In this document: in pieces, positions 47,075 to 56,803 of the stretch
Position numbering within the stretch: the stretch's first letter is position 1
Layout: each line of letters starts with the position of its first letter
DNA from: Nocardia kruczakiae NBRC 101016
GTDB taxonomy: Bacteria; Actinomycetota; Actinomycetes; Mycobacteriales; Mycobacteriaceae
DNA: 64,000 nt
Direction of reading: 5' to 3'
Assembly: GCF_001612965.1 (NCBI RefSeq)
Contig: NZ_BDBL01000014.1
Coordinates: 112,576 to 176,575, forward strand
Program-made: the position numbers and the translations under genes
Notes under the pieces: model-generated
What the model saw: only the letters and a program-made list of their open reading frames with translations
What the model was told of the DNA's origin: nothing
The model's database searches: none

Positions 47075-47092
47075 TGAAGGGAGGCGTGCACT

Positions 47093-49246
47093 ATGACCGA
47101 AACGCAGGTCGTATCACCGCCGGCGGCCACCACGCGAGGCCCCGGCGGAATGCTGAGCAGACTGGGTGCCGCCATGGCCGGCCACACCCGGATCGTGTTC
47201 GGGGTCTGGCTGCTGGTGCTGGTGGCCCTCGGAGCCGCGGCGCCGAGCGTGTTCAATTCCCTCGCGGGCGCCGGCTGGCAGGCGAACGGGTCGGATTCGG
47301 TGCGCGTACGCGAGCTGGCCCAGCAGCACTTCGGCGGCAATTCGTCGGCCGCGGTGCAGGTCGTGGTGCATTCCGACAGCCGGACCGTCGAGAGTCCGGA
47401 GGTGCAATCGGTGCTGGGCCGGATGACCGCGATCTTCGCCGGTGATTCGCGCTTCGGCGAGGTGGTGGCGCCCCAGCCGGGGATGTCGATCAGCCCCGAC
47501 GGGCACACCGGAATCCTCATCGCCGGCGCCGCGGCTTCGACCGACGACATGGTGAAGGCGGTCGATGCCCACAAGGATGCGCTGACGGCGTTGTCGGGCA
47601 ACGGAATCGAGGTCTATCCGACCGGCGCGTCGGCGTTGTGGAGCGACTTCGACAAGGCCAATCACGATGCGATGCTGAAGGCCGAGATGTTTTCCTGGCC
47701 GGTGACCCTCGCGATCATGGTGGTCGCCTTCGGATCGCTGGTGGCGGCCGGGCTGCCGCTGTTGCTCACCCTGGCCGGCTTGATCGCCTCGGCCGGCGGG
47801 CTGGTGCTGCTCAACCACGTGACGCCGATTTCGGTGTGGGCCATGAACTTCGCGATGATGTTCGCCCTGGCGCTGGGAATCGACTACGCCCTGTTCATCG
47901 TCGCCCGCTTCCGCGGCGCGCTCGCGGCGAGTTCCGATCCGCGCGCGGCGGTGGCCGAGACCATGAGCACGGCGGGTAAGGCGGTGGTGCTGTCCGGGCT
48001 GACAGTGCTGGTGAGCTTGTCGGCGGTGCTGATCGTGCCGGCTCCCGCGGTGCGGACGATGGCCGTCGGGATCATGTTCGCGGTGGCGTTCGTGCTGCTG
48101 GCGACGCTGACCCTTTTGCCTGCCGCGCTGGGAGCGCTGGGTGGCCGGATCAATGCCGGATCGCTGTCGCGGATCGGCCGTCAGCAGCACCGCTCACCGC
48201 GGTTCGCGGCCTGGGGTCGGATCCTGCACGATCGGCCGTGGCCGTTCGCGATCGCCGCGCTGCTGGTGCTGGTCGCGCTCGCGATTCCGGTGACCGGGCT
48301 GAAGGTTGCGATGCCGTCGATCCAGGTCGTGCCGGCGGACGCACCGGTTCGTCAGGGTTACGAGTTGGTGCAGGCGCAGATGGGCGAGGGTGCCCCCGGG
48401 ATGTTGCAGATCATCGCTCCCGCAACGGAATCCGGCGCGGTGGCGAACGCCGCCTCCGCGGTCGACGGCATCGCGATGGTCACCCCGCCGCAACCCGCCC
48501 GCGACGGCAGCGGACTGGCGATGATGCAGGCGCTGCCGACCGTCGATCCCTCCGATGCGGCCATGGCCACGATCCTCGATGACCTGCGCGACCGGCTGCC
48601 GGCCGGAGCGCTGGTCGGCGGCGCGCCCGCGGAGAATCTGGATCTGCAACACGCGCTGAACCACTACTTCCCGATCATCGTCGCGATCATCCTGGTGCTC
48701 GGCTTCGCCCTGCTGCTGGTGGCATTGCAGGCTCCGCTGATCGCGGCGCTGGGCACGGTGGTGAGTCTGCTGTCGACCGCGGCGGCGTTCGGAGTGGCGA
48801 AACTGATCTTCCAGGACGGGCACGGGGCCGTCCTGCTCGGCTTCCGCCCGCAGGGATTCCTCGACGGCTGGGGCCCGGTGTTCTTCTTCGCGATGATCTT
48901 CGCCATCGCGATGGACTACACGGTGTTCCTGCTGGCGACGGCGAAGGAGCATTACGAGCGCACCGGGGACCCGAGTCGCGCCCTGGTGGACGGATTGGCC
49001 CATTCGGGCCGGGTGATCTTCGCCGCCGCGGCGGTCATGGTGGCGGTGTTCTTCACCTTCTCGCTCGCCGATCCGCTGCCGCCGAAGGAGATGGGCATCA
49101 TCCTCGGTGTGGCCGTGTTGCTGGACGCCGCCGCGGTGCGACTGGTGCTGCTGCCGGTGCTGTTGCGCCTGACCGGTCACCGGGCCTGGGCGTCACCGCG
49201 GTGGTTGCGCCGGATCCTGCCCTCGATCAGCTTCGCGCACGACTGA
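47093..49246 (+). CDS. MMPL-family RND transporter
   Basis: A 717-residue transporter with two repeats of six membrane helices. The first begins after a long extracytoplasmic loop (GAGWQANGSDSVRVRELAQ), and the proton-path helices show FALALGIDYALFIVARFRG and FAIAMDYTVFLLATAKE. It exports a lipid or hydrophobic compound by family knowledge. GGGAGG lies upstream of the ATG. Its promoter carries two CsoR/CstR-type operators, unusual for an MMPL gene, so the cargo may be linked to thiol or metal stress. Confidence 0.9.
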   Translation: MTETQVVSPPAATTRGPGGMLSRLGAAMAGHTRIVFGVWLLVLVALGAAAPSVFNSLAGAGWQANGSDSVRVRELAQQHFGGNSSAAVQVVVHSDSRTVESPEVQSVLGRMTAIFAGDSRFGEVVAPQPGMSISPDGHTGILIAGAAASTDDMVKAVDAHKDALTALSGNGIEVYPTGASALWSDFDKANHDAMLKAEMFSWPVTLAIMVVAFGSLVAAGLPLLLTLAGLIASAGGLVLLNHVTPISVWAMNFAMMFALALGIDYALFIVARFRGALAASSDPRAAVAETMSTAGKAVVLSGLTVLVSLSAVLIVPAPAVRTMAVGIMFAVAFVLLATLTLLPAALGALGGRINAGSLSRIGRQQHRSPRFAAWGRILHDRPWPFAIAALLVLVALAIPVTGLKVAMPSIQVVPADAPVRQGYELVQAQMGEGAPGMLQIIAPATESGAVANAASAVDGIAMVTPPQPARDGSGLAMMQALPTVDPSDAAMATILDDLRDRLPAGALVGGAPAENLDLQHALNHYFPIIVAIILVLGFALLLVALQAPLIAALGTVVSLLSTAAAFGVAKLIFQDGHGAVLLGFRPQGFLDGWGPVFFFAMIFAIAMDYTVFLLATAKEHYERTGDPSRALVDGLAHSGRVIFAAAAVMVAVFFTFSLADPLPPKEMGIILGVAVLLDAAAVRLVLLPVLLRLTGHRAWASPRWLRRILPSISFAHD

Positions 49247-49260
49247 TGCCACAGCCTCCG

Positions 49261-49280
49261 GCATACCCCTAGGGGTATGC
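49261..49280. promoter_or_regulatory. CsoR/CstR-type operator 3 (autoregulatory)
   Basis: GCATACCCCTAGGGGTATGC, a perfect 20-bp palindrome 32 nt before the regulator gene. It shares the ATACCCC/GGGGTAT arms with operators 1 and 2. Confidence 0.82.
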
Positions 49281-49291
49281 TGAAGGGGTAG

Positions 49292-49582
<291 letters not shown>

Positions 49583-49620
49583 AACGCGAAGGCGCCCAAC
49601 CGATTTCTGGAAGTGAACGC

Positions 49621-49863
49621 ATGCCGAACCTACCTCGCCACCAGGGCTGGTCCATCGCCCGCGTCGTACCCCTGCTGGCCGGCACCCTCGTGCTGATCAG
49701 CGTGGTCGCGGCCGCGGCATGGTCGGGCTGGTGGCTCGTTCTCACCGGGTTCGTCGGCGCGAATCTGCTGCTCTACGGCGTCGCGGGCTGGTGCCCGGCG
49801 ACTCTGCTGCTCCGGCGGCTGGGCCTGCCGGCCACCGCCGGCTGCGCCGTCTCACGAACCTGA
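49621..49863 (+). CDS. DUF2892 (YgaP-type) small membrane protein
   Basis: An 80-residue protein with two hydrophobic helices (ARVVPLLAGTLVLISVV and GWWLVLTGFVGANLLLYGV) and the family Cys-Pro motif GWCPATLLLRRLG. DUF2892 is the membrane part of the rhodanese YgaP and occurs in persulfide-responsive operons. It is 38 nt downstream of the CsoR/CstR gene. Confidence 0.8.
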   Translation: MPNLPRHQGWSIARVVPLLAGTLVLISVVAAAAWSGWWLVLTGFVGANLLLYGVAGWCPATLLLRRLGLPATAGCAVSRT

Positions 49864-49891
49864 CCCCACCATCGACAGAAAGCGGGCGACC

Positions 49892-50296
49892 ATGAATCTG
49901 GCGATTTCCACCACGCTGCACACCGACCGGTTCGACGATGCCGTGGAACGGACCCGGGCCGCACTGGCCGAGCAGGGTTTCGGAGTGCTGACCGAGATCG
50001 ATATGGCCGCGACCCTGAAGGCCAAACTCGGCGAAGACATGGAGGACTACCTCATCCTCGGCGCGTGCAACCCGCCGCTGGCGCATCGCGCGGTCGGCGT
50101 CGACCGCCGCATCGGATTGCTGTTGCCCTGCAACGTGATCGTGCGGCGCGACCCGGGCGACGCGGGAACCGTCATCGTCGAAGCGATGGATCCCGAGGTC
50201 ATGGTGCAGGTCACCGGTGATCCCGGACTGCAACCGATCGCGACCGAGGCCGCCGCGAAACTCCGCGACGCCATCGATGCGCTGACCGAGGCCTGA
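49892..50296 (+). CDS. DUF302-domain protein
   Basis: A 134-residue protein with the full DUF302 signature: EQGFGVLTEIDMAATLKAKLG, read in parts, LILGACNPPLAHRA and LLLPCNVIVRR. The conserved Cys of CNPP and LPCN are present. Function is unknown; gene neighbourhoods in other bacteria link it to sulfur and copper stress. It is the last gene of the CstR-like operon and a relative of the DUF302 half of the GyrI fusion at 25.1 kb. Confidence 0.88.
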   Translation: MNLAISTTLHTDRFDDAVERTRAALAEQGFGVLTEIDMAATLKAKLGEDMEDYLILGACNPPLAHRAVGVDRRIGLLLPCNVIVRRDPGDAGTVIVEAMDPEVMVQVTGDPGLQPIATEAAAKLRDAIDALTEA

Positions 50297-50352
50297 CGGC
50301 GTCACGCGCGACCGACAGGCGTGCGCTCGGGAACTCCGTTATCTTCGAGCCC

Positions 50353-51600
50353 ATGGATTCCGAGGCGACGGCCGGTCTGCGCCGTCGCCTCGGTCTCGGC
50401 GACGCGGTGGTGATCGGACTCGGTTCGATGATCGGCGCGGGTATCTTCGCCGCGCTCGGCCCGGCGGCTGCCGCGGCGGGATCCGGTTTGCTGATCGGGC
50501 TGGCGATCGCGGCCGTCGTCGCCTACTGCAATGCCCTCTCCTCGGCGCGGCTGGCCGCCCGCTATCCCGCCTCCGGCGGTACCTACGTCTACGGCCGGGA
50601 ACGTCTGGGAGAGTTCTGGGGGTATCTCGCCGGCTGGGGCTTCGTCGTCGGCAAGACGGCCTCGTGTGCGGCGATGGCTCTCACCGTCGGTGCCTACGCC
50701 TGGCCCGGTCATGCGCATGCGGTGGCGGTCGCGGCGGTGGTCGCGCTCACCGCGGTGAACTATCGCGGCGTGCAGAAGTCGGCGCTGTTGACCCGGATCG
50801 TCGTCGCACTGGTGCTGGCCGTGCTGGCCGCGGTCGTCGTCGTGGCGTTCGCCGGCTCCGCCGCCGCGGGCCGGTTGTCGATCGGAGCCGACACATCGGT
50901 CCGGGGCGTTCTGCAGGCCGCCGGACTGTTGTTCTTCGCGTTCGCCGGCTACGCCCGCATCGCCACCCTCGGTGCGGAGGTCCGCGACCCCGCCCGCATC
51001 ATTCCGCGGGCGATCCCGCTGGCCCTCGGCGTCACTCTGGTCGTGTACGCGGTGGTCGCCGTCGCGGCGCTGACCGTGCTCGGTCCGCACGAATTGGCCT
51101 CGGCCGCAGCGCCGCTCGCCGAGACGGTGCGCGCGGCGGGACGACCGGAGCTCGTGCCCGTGGTGCGTGCCGGGGCGGCGGTCGCCGCGCTCGGCTCCCT
51201 GCTGGCATTGATCCTCGGGGTCTCACGCACCACTTTCGCCATGGCCCGGGACCGGCATCTGCCGCATCGGCTGGCCGCGGTGCATCCGCGTTTCGCCGTC
51301 CCGCATCGAGCCGAACTGGTGGTCGGCGCGATCGTGGCGGTCATCGCCGCGACCGCCGATCTTCGTGGCGCGATCGGATTCTCGTCCTTCGCGGTACTCG
51401 GCTACTACGCCGTCGCGAACGCATCCGCGTGGACCCTGACTCCGGAAGAAGGCAGACCGCCGCGCGTGATTCCGGTGGTCGGCGCCGTGGGCTGTGTGGT
51501 GCTGGCCTGCACCCTCCCGCTCACGTCCGTGGTGTCGGGCGCGGTCGTGCTGGCGATCGGTGCGGCGGTCTACGGTGCGCGCCGGTCTCTCGCACGGTAG
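50353..51600 (+). CDS. APC-superfamily amino acid permease
   Basis: A 415-residue transporter with about twelve hydrophobic segments. The first helix carries GLGSMIGAGIFAALGPAA, the substrate-binding signature of amino acid/polyamine permeases, and later FAFAGYARIATLGAEVRDP is typical of the CAT/YfnA-like branch. It stands alone between the DUF302 gene and the convergent nitroreductase gene. Substrate unknown. Confidence 0.9.
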   Translation: MDSEATAGLRRRLGLGDAVVIGLGSMIGAGIFAALGPAAAAAGSGLLIGLAIAAVVAYCNALSSARLAARYPASGGTYVYGRERLGEFWGYLAGWGFVVGKTASCAAMALTVGAYAWPGHAHAVAVAAVVALTAVNYRGVQKSALLTRIVVALVLAVLAAVVVVAFAGSAAAGRLSIGADTSVRGVLQAAGLLFFAFAGYARIATLGAEVRDPARIIPRAIPLALGVTLVVYAVVAVAALTVLGPHELASAAAPLAETVRAAGRPELVPVVRAGAAVAALGSLLALILGVSRTTFAMARDRHLPHRLAAVHPRFAVPHRAELVVGAIVAVIAATADLRGAIGFSSFAVLGYYAVANASAWTLTPEEGRPPRVIPVVGAVGCVVLACTLPLTSVVSGAVVLAIGAAVYGARRSLAR

Positions 51601-51615
51601 CGCCGCCCGCACGTG

Positions 51616-52605
51616 CTAGCCGGCGCGGTCGGTGACGCGCAGGATCTCGTGCAACGGCAGTCGCGGCGTCGGGTCCGGATGCGGTTGATTCTCCGGGGCC
51701 CGCCCGACGCGAATCAGTACCTGCGGGAAGGCATTGCGGCCGAGCAGCCGCGTGACCACGCTGCGACTGCGCGGAACCTCCGTGAGGTGGGTGAGCGGGC
51801 AGGTGGCGTAGCCGGCGAGGGTGCATTCTAGCAGGACGGTGGACAGCACCCGTCCGCAGGCCAGCCATTCGGCGGGGCTGTCGTCGTAGGTCGACAGCAC
51901 GAGAATCTTCGACCGGTCGGTGCTCACCTCGGTGCGGCGTGGTTCGCCGGTGACCGTGGGCAACCTCCGCCCGACGTCGACGCGTCCGCGTTCCTCCTCG
52001 CTCACCAGCGCGTCGCGGGGGACGCCGGTATCTGCCACCACATGCCCTGTCCACCAGTGCAATTCGGCGTGATAGTCGGCGTCGTAGCGGCGCACCGACG
52101 CGGTGAGCTCCGACGCCCGGGCCAGTTCGGCGCGGCTGTCGTCGGGCAGGACGTCGACGATGGTGTCCTCGGGGTCGAACACCGTGCGCAGGACGGTCTC
52201 GAACGGCTCCCAGCCCTCGGGTTCGTCGAACGGGAGCCGGTCGGTGTACCGGCGCGCCATGGCGTCGGCGCGTTCGCGGTCACCGTCGGTGATGTACGGC
52301 GAGGGCTCGAACCGGACGTCGGCCAGGTGGGTGCGATCGTTGGGGTTCGGGAAGGTCGCCACGATCGTGCGCCACCCGTGTGCGGCCATCGCCGCGCGCA
52401 GGTGGTCGAGCGCGACGCCGCAGCTGATCACGAGCTGTCGGCCGGTGTTGTCGGTGGTCGGCAACATGCGTTCGTGCACGCTGAACAGCCGCAGCTGCGC
52501 ACCGTCGAACATCCACCGCCACGGCTGACTGTTGTGCAGCGACGGCGCACGGCCGGCCATCCGGACCGCTGTCTCGACGACGTCGCGTGAGGGCACTGTG
52601 TTCAT
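51616..52605 (-). CDS. Acg-family putative nitroreductase (3 of 3)
   Basis: A 329-residue protein, essentially the length of mycobacterial Acg. Motifs: GRAPSLHNSQPWRWMFDG, ISCGVALDHLRAA, YATCPLTHLTEVP and FPQVLIRVGRAPE. The ATG at 52605 is 35 nt downstream of a strong DosR-like box. PEP synthase lies upstream on the same strand but is separated by this box. Confidence 0.9.
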   Translation of the reverse strand: MNTVPSRDVVETAVRMAGRAPSLHNSQPWRWMFDGAQLRLFSVHERMLPTTDNTGRQLVISCGVALDHLRAAMAAHGWRTIVATFPNPNDRTHLADVRFEPSPYITDGDRERADAMARRYTDRLPFDEPEGWEPFETVLRTVFDPEDTIVDVLPDDSRAELARASELTASVRRYDADYHAELHWWTGHVVADTGVPRDALVSEEERGRVDVGRRLPTVTGEPRRTEVSTDRSKILVLSTYDDSPAEWLACGRVLSTVLLECTLAGYATCPLTHLTEVPRSRSVVTRLLGRNAFPQVLIRVGRAPENQPHPDPTPRLPLHEILRVTDRAG

Positions 52606-52640
52606 ATGTCGACGGTAGGTTCGCGCCGTGCGCTGCGGAG

Positions 52641-52654
52641 GGGCCGTTGGTCCC
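52641..52654 (-). promoter_or_regulatory. DosR-like box (nitroreductase 3)
   Basis: GGGCCGTTGGTCCC, 35 nt upstream of the nitroreductase start; one of the best copies. Confidence 0.74.
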
Positions 52655-52687
52655 GAGGTGCCGCGACCATGGTCCGCGACACCGGCA

Positions 52688-55018
52688 TCACGGCAATCGC
52701 CGCTCGTCACCGTGCACGCACCGTTCGAGCAGTAATCGACGCTCGGCGGCGGCCACCGTGCGGCGGGCGTTGCGGACCGCGTCCGGGGTGACCGAAATCG
52801 AGGTGATCCCCGCCGCGACGAGATGTTCGGCGAATTCGGGCCGGGTGGACGGGGCCTGCCCGCACAGCGACGACGTGATGCCCAGTTCGCGTGCCGAGGT
52901 GACGATGCGCCGGATGGCATCCAGGACGGCCGGATCCGATTCGTCGAACAGTTCGGCGCACTCCTCGGAATCGCGGTCCACACCGAGGATCAGCTGCGTG
53001 AGATCGTTGCTCCCGATCGACACCCCGTCGATTCCGAGCCGGACGTACTCGGGCAGCCAGTGCACGACCGACGGCACCTCCGCCATGATCCACCGGTGCA
53101 TACCCCGGTCGTGACCCAGCGGCGAGGCGTCCACCAGTTCCAGGCAGGCGGCCAGTTCCCAGCGGGTGCGCACGAACGGGATCATCAGATGCAGATTCGG
53201 GGTGTATTCGCGCACGCGGGCCAGCGCCGCCAGTTCGAGCCGGAACACATCGGGTTCGTGGACGTAGCGGTAGCAGCCGCGATACCCGATCATCGGATTG
53301 CGTTCGTTCGGCTCGAAACCCTCGCCGCCGGTGAGGGTGCGAAATTCGTTGCTGCGCAGATCCGTTGCGCGGTAGACGACCGGGCGCGGGGCGAAGGCCA
53401 CGGCGATGCGGCGCAGGGATTCGGCCAGGGTGCCGACGAATTCGTTCTCGTCGCCCGCGGCGATCACCGCGCGGGGATGGCGGCCGCCCAGGGCGCGCGT
53501 CAAGAGGGTTTCGGCCCGCAGCAGTCCGACGCCGTCGACGTCGGAATCGGCGACTCGCTCGGCGACTTCGGGCAGGGCGAGGTTGACATAGATCTTCGTT
53601 CCGGTGGTCTCGGTGACCGGGGCCGCCGCCGGCATGGTGGTGGTCGCGGCAGGCCCGGATACGGTTGCTGCCGCGGCGGCCCGCTCTTCCGGACTGTCCG
53701 CGCGAATCCGGCCGGCCTTCGCGTCCACGACGATGCGCTGGCCGTCGTGCAGGGATGTGGTGGCGGTCCGCGCGCCGACTATGCAGGGAATGCCCAGTTC
53801 GCGGGCCACGATCGCGGCGTGACACGTCATGCCGCCGCTGTCGGTGACCAGGGCCGCCGCCCGCGAAATCGTCGGCAGCCAGTCCGGATTGGTCATCGGC
53901 GCGACCAGGATTTCGCCGTCGCGCAGCGCCGATCCCTCGGCGGGTGAACGCAGGATGCGCACCACGCCGCGGGCTCGTCCGGGCGCGGCCGGCAGGCCCT
54001 GCAGCAAGACGGCGGCAGGCGTCCCTTCCGCTGCCGCCGCCGGTGTTTCGTCGGGCAGTGTGGTGATCGGCCGCGCCTGCACCAGCCAGAGCCGCCGGTC
54101 GTCGAAGGCCCACTCGACGTCCTGGGGGCGGCCGTAGTGCTGCTGGACTTCGAGCGCGAGGCGCGCGACCGCGGTGGCCTCGTCGGTGGTCAGCACCGGC
54201 CGATGCGATTCGTCGTCCGGGAGGTCGACGCGGCGGTCACCGCCTTCGTCGGCGAAGATAGCGAAACTCTGTGCACCCCTGCGGGATTCGGTCAGCGTCG
54301 GGCCGTCCGCGGCGAAGACGTAGGTGTCGGGCTCGACTGCGCCGGATACGACCACTTCACCCTGTCCGCGCGCGGCGTCGATGACGACCCGGTCCCGCCG
54401 GCCGGTGGTCGGGTCGGCGGTGAACGCCACGCCCGCGCACCGGACCGTGACCATCTGCTGCACGACCACCGCCATTTCCGGCCGCCGGTCCATGCCGCGG
54501 CGGGCACGGTAGGTGAGAACGCGCGGGGTGAACAGGGACGCCCAGCACTGCCGGACCGCGTCGAGAAGGTCGGCGTCGCCACGAATATTGGTGCGCGACA
54601 GGTTCATCCCGGCGAAGGAGGCATCGGCGCTGTCCTCGCCGACCGCCGAGGACCGGACCGCGACGCGTACCCGGTCGCCGAGCCGGTGGTACCCGTTCAC
54701 GATCGCCTCCTCGATCGCCCCGTCGAGCCGGGTCTCGTACACCAGGTCGCGCATGCGGGAACACAACAGGTCGAGCTGCGCGCGGCCCGCGTCGTCCGCG
54801 GCGACGGCGCTGCGCAGCGCCTCCGCATGCAGGGAGTCGATCTCGGGCCCGTGCGGCCCGTCGGCGACGGCGGTCTCGTAGGTCGACCGCAGAATCACGA
54901 ATCCCGGCGGCACCGGAAGTTTCGCCGCGACCATCTCACCGAGATTGGCTCCCTTGCCGCCCACCTGGCCGGCGTCGGTCAGCCGAATATCGTTCAGACT
55001 TGCCACATAGTCGCCCAT
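52688..55018 (-). CDS. ppsA: Phosphoenolpyruvate synthase (pyruvate, water dikinase)
   Basis: A 776-residue enzyme that converts pyruvate and ATP to phosphoenolpyruvate, AMP and phosphate. The N-terminal ATP-grasp region includes [12 protein letters not shown]. The swivelling domain has the phosphohistidine motif [22 protein letters not shown] (His in TCHAA). The C-terminal PEP/pyruvate barrel shows [17 protein letters not shown] and SSLCGQAPS with its Cys. A DosR-like box lies 65 nt upstream, so gluconeogenic flux may be turned on in dormancy. Confidence 0.93.
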   Translation of the reverse strand: MGDYVASLNDIRLTDAGQVGGKGANLGEMVAAKLPVPPGFVILRSTYETAVADGPHGPEIDSLHAEALRSAVAADDAGRAQLDLLCSRMRDLVYETRLDGAIEEAIVNGYHRLGDRVRVAVRSSAVGEDSADASFAGMNLSRTNIRGDADLLDAVRQCWASLFTPRVLTYRARRGMDRRPEMAVVVQQMVTVRCAGVAFTADPTTGRRDRVVIDAARGQGEVVVSGAVEPDTYVFAADGPTLTESRRGAQSFAIFADEGGDRRVDLPDDESHRPVLTTDEATAVARLALEVQQHYGRPQDVEWAFDDRRLWLVQARPITTLPDETPAAAAEGTPAAVLLQGLPAAPGRARGVVRILRSPAEGSALRDGEILVAPMTNPDWLPTISRAAALVTDSGGMTCHAAIVARELGIPCIVGARTATTSLHDGQRIVVDAKAGRIRADSPEERAAAAATVSGPAATTTMPAAAPVTETTGTKIYVNLALPEVAERVADSDVDGVGLLRAETLLTRALGGRHPRAVIAAGDENEFVGTLAESLRRIAVAFAPRPVVYRATDLRSNEFRTLTGGEGFEPNERNPMIGYRGCYRYVHEPDVFRLELAALARVREYTPNLHLMIPFVRTRWELAACLELVDASPLGHDRGMHRWIMAEVPSVVHWLPEYVRLGIDGVSIGSNDLTQLILGVDRDSEECAELFDESDPAVLDAIRRIVTSARELGITSSLCGQAPSTRPEFAEHLVAAGITSISVTPDAVRNARRTVAAAERRLLLERCVHGDERRLP

Positions 55019-55083
55019 CACGGCTCCGATCTGCTGAAAAGTGTCTCGATGGTCAGACTCGCGCGTCGCGCTCGCCGCGGCCA

Positions 55084-55097
55084 TGGCCGAAGGTCCT
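55084..55097 (-). promoter_or_regulatory. DosR-like box (PEP synthase)
   Basis: TGGCCGAAGGTCCT, 65 nt upstream of the PEP synthase start. Confidence 0.55.
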
Positions 55098-55225
55098 CGA
55101 TCCGGTGAGCGGAACGCCCACCGGATCGGATCGGAGACCCGCGGATCGAGTGATCGGTCGGCTGCCGGAACGCACGCGGGACAGGGCTGTAGTCATTGCT
55201 GTCTTCTTCGGTGGTCAGGGATCGG

Positions 55226-55552
55226 CTATGGCGAGTCCGAAGCAGTCCCCTGAGGGGCAGGGCGGCCGACAGGCAGGCCGAGAGCCGAGCGATCGCAGGC
55301 GGTGACAAGGTCGGTGGCGGTGATCACGCCGGTGAGCCGGCCCGACGGGTCGACCCCGGCGGCCGCATCGAGTTTGGGCCGCAGGACGACTCGGGTCGCG
55401 ACGTCGGCGAGCAGATCGTCGCGCCCGACAATCGCGGCCGCGCGCAGCGGCCGGGCGACCGAACGCAGCAGGGTCGTATCGCGTGCCGAGACCGCGGTCC
55501 CGCATCGATCGTGGTTCGGGCCCGGAACGTACGCCAGGCACCGTCGGCTCAC
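55226..55552 (-). CDS. Possible small CBS-domain protein (single, possibly degenerate)
   Basis: About 108 residues from GTG 55552. The segment AAIVGRDDLLADVATRVVL followed by GVDPSGRLTGVITATDLVTAC has the shape of one CBS motif (beta strand, helix, then GxxxGVITxxDL). CBS proteins such as Hrp1 (Rv2626c) are DosR targets in mycobacteria, but a working protein normally has two CBS motifs. The start is uncertain and there is no strong ribosome site, so it could be a remnant. It lies between PEP synthase and a divergent universal stress protein. Confidence 0.42.
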   Translation of the reverse strand: MSRRCLAYVPGPNHDRCGTAVSARDTTLLRSVARPLRAAAIVGRDDLLADVATRVVLRPKLDAAAGVDPSGRLTGVITATDLVTACDRSALGLPVGRPAPQGTASDSP

Positions 55553-55613
55553 ATCCCTCGACGAAGGTCCCGCATCGGGCGCGGCGGCAGATGCGGACCG
55601 CGCGGCGCAGATG

Positions 55614-55627
55614 AGGACTTTCGGCCG
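55614..55627 (+). promoter_or_regulatory. DosR-like box (universal stress protein at 55709)
   Basis: AGGACTTTCGGCCG ends 81 nt before the universal stress protein start and 61 nt from the possible CBS gene on the other strand. Confidence 0.62.
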
Positions 55628-55708
55628 CATCGCGGCATCGGCCCTCGTCTCTACCGTGAGAACAGCGGCCGAGCACCTCGCGGGCCGTCGCACGGAAGGA
55701 AGGGCGCC

Positions 55709-56635
55709 ATGACCCCCGATCACGCCTCCGACATCCGCCATTCCGCCGCGGCAGCGGTCGTGGTCGGCGTCGACGGTTCCGGGCACGCCGATCTCGCGGT
55801 GGACTGGGCCGCGGGTATGGCGGCGCAGCGCGGGCGGGAACTGCGCATCGTGCACGCGCTGGACCTGAACCGGATTCAGCTCGGTATCGGCTCACTCGAT
55901 TCGCCCGCGGCCGCCATGCTTTCCGCAGCTCGTGAGCGCGGTGCGGCGCTGGTCGAACGGTCGGCGCAGCGAGTCCGGGCGATGCTGCCGGGGTTGCGGA
56001 TCTCGACCGAGGTCGTCGACCGTGACCCCGCCAGGGCGCTGGTGAACGCCAGTGTGTCGGCCTACGCGGTGGTGCTCGCGGCCCACGGCACGCACCGGCT
56101 GCCCGGCCACTTCGGGTCGACGATGTCGGCGGTGGCCGCCCATGCGGCCGGGCCGGTGCTGGTGGTGCGGACCGATCCGCACGAGAAGGACCGCGTACAC
56201 ACCGAGGGCCCCGTCGTGGTCGGCGTCGACGGCGGGCCGGTCAGCGAGGCGGCCATCGGCGCCGCCTTCGAGGAAGCCGCCGAGCGCGGGGCCGAACTCG
56301 TCGCCGTGCACGTATGCCACGACGTCTACTACGGGCAGTTCGCCGATGACCCGCACATTCTGTATTCGGCTCGCGAGGTCGAGGTGCGCGAACGTGCCGT
56401 GCTGGCCGAACGGCTGGCCGGCTGGCAGGAGAAGTATCCGGAGGTCGCCGTGACGCGTCGGGTGTCGCTGGCCGATCCCGGTGCGGTGCTGCTGGAGTCG
56501 TCGAAATCCGCGCAACTGCTGGTGGTCGGGAGTCGCGGCCGGGGCGCGGTGCTCGGCGCGCTGGTCGGCTCCACGTCCCATGCCCTGGTGCAGCACGCCT
56601 GGTGCCCGGTCCTGGTCGTCCATCCGCACCCGTGA
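55709..56635 (+). CDS. Universal stress protein, two UspA domains
   Basis: A 308-residue tandem UspA protein. Domain 2 has a full nucleotide motif (VVGSRGRGAVLGALVGSTSHAL); domain 1 has a weaker one (LAAHGTHRLPGHFGSTMSAV). It is a close paralogue of the protein at 35271. It is followed at 168 nt by the WS/DGAT gene on the same strand and may be co-transcribed with it. Confidence 0.93.
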   Translation: MTPDHASDIRHSAAAAVVVGVDGSGHADLAVDWAAGMAAQRGRELRIVHALDLNRIQLGIGSLDSPAAAMLSAARERGAALVERSAQRVRAMLPGLRISTEVVDRDPARALVNASVSAYAVVLAAHGTHRLPGHFGSTMSAVAAHAAGPVLVVRTDPHEKDRVHTEGPVVVGVDGGPVSEAAIGAAFEEAAERGAELVAVHVCHDVYYGQFADDPHILYSAREVEVRERAVLAERLAGWQEKYPEVAVTRRVSLADPGAVLLESSKSAQLLVVGSRGRGAVLGALVGSTSHALVQHAWCPVLVVHPHP

Positions 56636-56803
56636 CGCGCTCGCGCCACCGGTTGTTCCCGCCAGAGCAGCACTGCCCGCGGTTTGCCGCCTTTCGTCAC
56701 TCGCGGCGGCTACCTTCGCATCTGCCGGTGACGCGGCGGAGTGCGCGAGACTGAACCCACCAGCTCGGCAGATCGCCGGCATGTTTCGGAACGGGCCACC
56801 ACC

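Noticed and set aside
55558..55571. TCGACGAAGGTCCC as a further DosR box
   Set aside because: Only one half-site matches and a better box lies 43 nt away.
56687..56700. CCGCCTTTCGTCAC as a DosR box for the WS/DGAT gene
   Set aside because: The first half-site is poor; it is kept only as a remark because read-through from the Usp promoter explains expression.
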